Part shown: positions 5,949 to 6,554 of the stretch, in pieces
Numbering within the stretch: position 1 is the first letter of the stretch
Layout: each line of letters starts with the position of its first letter
Source: Candidatus Omnitrophota bacterium
GTDB taxonomy: Bacteria; Omnitrophota; Gorgyraeia; Gygaellales; Profunditerraquicolaceae
Reading direction: 5' to 3'
DNA length: 6,554 nt
Assembly (NCBI GenBank): GCA_028717985.1
Contig: JAQUMS010000070.1
Span: 1 to 6,554, forward strand
The notes under the pieces: model-generated
Databases searched by the model: none
What the model saw: only the letters and a program-made list of their open reading frames with translations
What the model was told of the DNA's origin: nothing
Made by a program: the position numbers and the translations under genes

Positions 5949-6554
5949 ATGAAAATTACAATTCTTATCCCTGTTTATAACGAAATAGCCACATTTGAAG
6001 AGCTTTTACGCAGAGTATACGCTGTTCAGTTGCCCTGTGAAAAAGAAATTATTATTATTGATGATTTTTCCACGGACGGGACAAGAAAACTGGTTGAGAA
6101 AATCAATGATCCCGGAGTTAAAAAAATATTTCATCTCCTGAACCAGGGGAAAGGGGCAGCGATCAGGAATAGTATTCCCCATATTACCGGGGATCTGGTT
6201 ATTATCCAGGATGCCGATCTGGAATATCATCCCGACGAATATCCCCGGATTATTCAGCCTATACTTGAAGGCAAGGCGGATGTCGTATTCGGTTCCCGTT
6301 TTATCGGCACGCACCGGTGTTTTCTCTTCACGCATTACGCGGGGAATAAAGTGGTGAATATGATTACCAACATATTGTTTAATACGACCCTGACGGATAT
6401 GATGACCGGATATAAAGTTTTTACCTCCGATGTGCTCAGGGATTTACCTCTTAAGTCAAACAGGTTTGGGGTGGAGGCGGAAATTACCGGCGCGGTGTGC
6501 AGAAAAAATTTGCGCGTGTATGAAGTCCCTATTTCGTATAGCGGAAGAGATTAC
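5949..6554 (+). CDS. Family 2 glycosyltransferase, polyprenyl-phosphate mannose/glucose synthase-like (3' partial)
   Basis: The frame runs from ATG 5949 to the right edge, giving 202 residues without a stop. It is a GT-A fold, family 2 enzyme: ITILIPVYNE (3-12) and IIIIDDFSTDGT (34-45) bind the nucleotide sugar, NQGKGAAIRNSI follows, the DXD is D88-A-D90 in IIQDADLEYHPDEYP, then VVFGSRF, the DMMTGYKVF stretch and EVPISYSGRDY. This closely follows the soluble DPM1/DPG-type enzymes that transfer mannose or glucose from GDP- or UDP-sugar to a polyprenyl phosphate at the cytoplasmic membrane face. Such proteins commonly have about 230-250 residues, so perhaps 30-50 are missing, unless a membrane-anchor domain follows. 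It starts 28 bases after the GT-C/TPR gene with no evident promoter, so the two are probably co-transcribed; no clear Shine-Dalgarno precedes the ATG. The sugar cannot be decided from sequence. Confidence 0.9.
   Translation, partial: MKITILIPVYNEIATFEELLRRVYAVQLPCEKEIIIIDDFSTDGTRKLVEKINDPGVKKIFHLLNQGKGAAIRNSIPHITGDLVIIQDADLEYHPDEYPRIIQPILEGKADVVFGSRFIGTHRCFLFTHYAGNKVVNMITNILFNTTLTDMMTGYKVFTSDVLRDLPLKSNRFGVEAEITGAVCRKNLRVYEVPISYSGRDY

Noticed and set aside
6006..6335. 109-codon - strand frame opposite the GT2 gene
   Set aside because: The + strand encodes a clear GT2 enzyme with all core motifs over the same bases.

Overview
The window is a piece of a bacterial chromosome encoding the inner-membrane assembly platform of a type IV pilus or type II secretion-like machine, a pilin gene, and what looks like a protein-glycosylation gene pair. 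All six genes supported here lie on the + strand. Composition is moderately AT-rich and translation signals are standard: AAGGAGGTGA before the pilin, AGGAG before the large membrane protein. I see no tRNA, rRNA, CRISPR array or mobile element. The fused PilM-PilN, the PilO-like protein, the Ser/Thr-rich pilin and the TPR-tailed GT-C protein together recall uncultivated Gram-negative bacteria such as Omnitrophota or related PVC lineages. That placement is a low-confidence inference, not something the sequence proves.

Layout. Bases 1-651 are the C-terminal half of a PilC/GspF platform protein, open at the left edge. Four bases later comes a 583-residue protein (656-2407) that joins a PilM-type actin-like ATPase domain to a PilN-type membrane and periplasmic domain in one chain, the arrangement seen in GspL. 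After a 79-base gap comes a PilO/GspM-like protein (2487-3137) with a Gly/Pro-rich insertion. An AT-rich inverted repeat follows pilO. A near-consensus sigma70-type promoter (TTGACA-17-TATACT) then drives a short class III-signal pilin (3311-3676), which ends in a textbook intrinsic terminator. The next 220 bases hold two more perfect inverted repeats and no gene.

Bases 3896-5920 encode a 674-residue multi-pass membrane protein with a TMTC-like GT-C glycosyltransferase half and about seven TPRs at the C-terminus. It is followed closely by a family 2 glycosyltransferase resembling dolichyl/polyprenyl-phosphate mannose or glucose synthases (5949 to the right edge, incomplete).

How the parts may work together. 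PilC, PilMN and PilO would form the cytoplasmic and inner-membrane platform on which the pilin, expressed as its own strong transcription unit, is polymerised. The last two genes fit a donor-and-transferase logic: the GT2 enzyme would load a sugar on a polyprenyl phosphate at the cytoplasmic face and the GT-C/TPR protein would transfer it to a protein on the far side of the membrane. The pilin next door, with a Thr/Ser-rich C-terminal half, is an obvious but unproven candidate acceptor.
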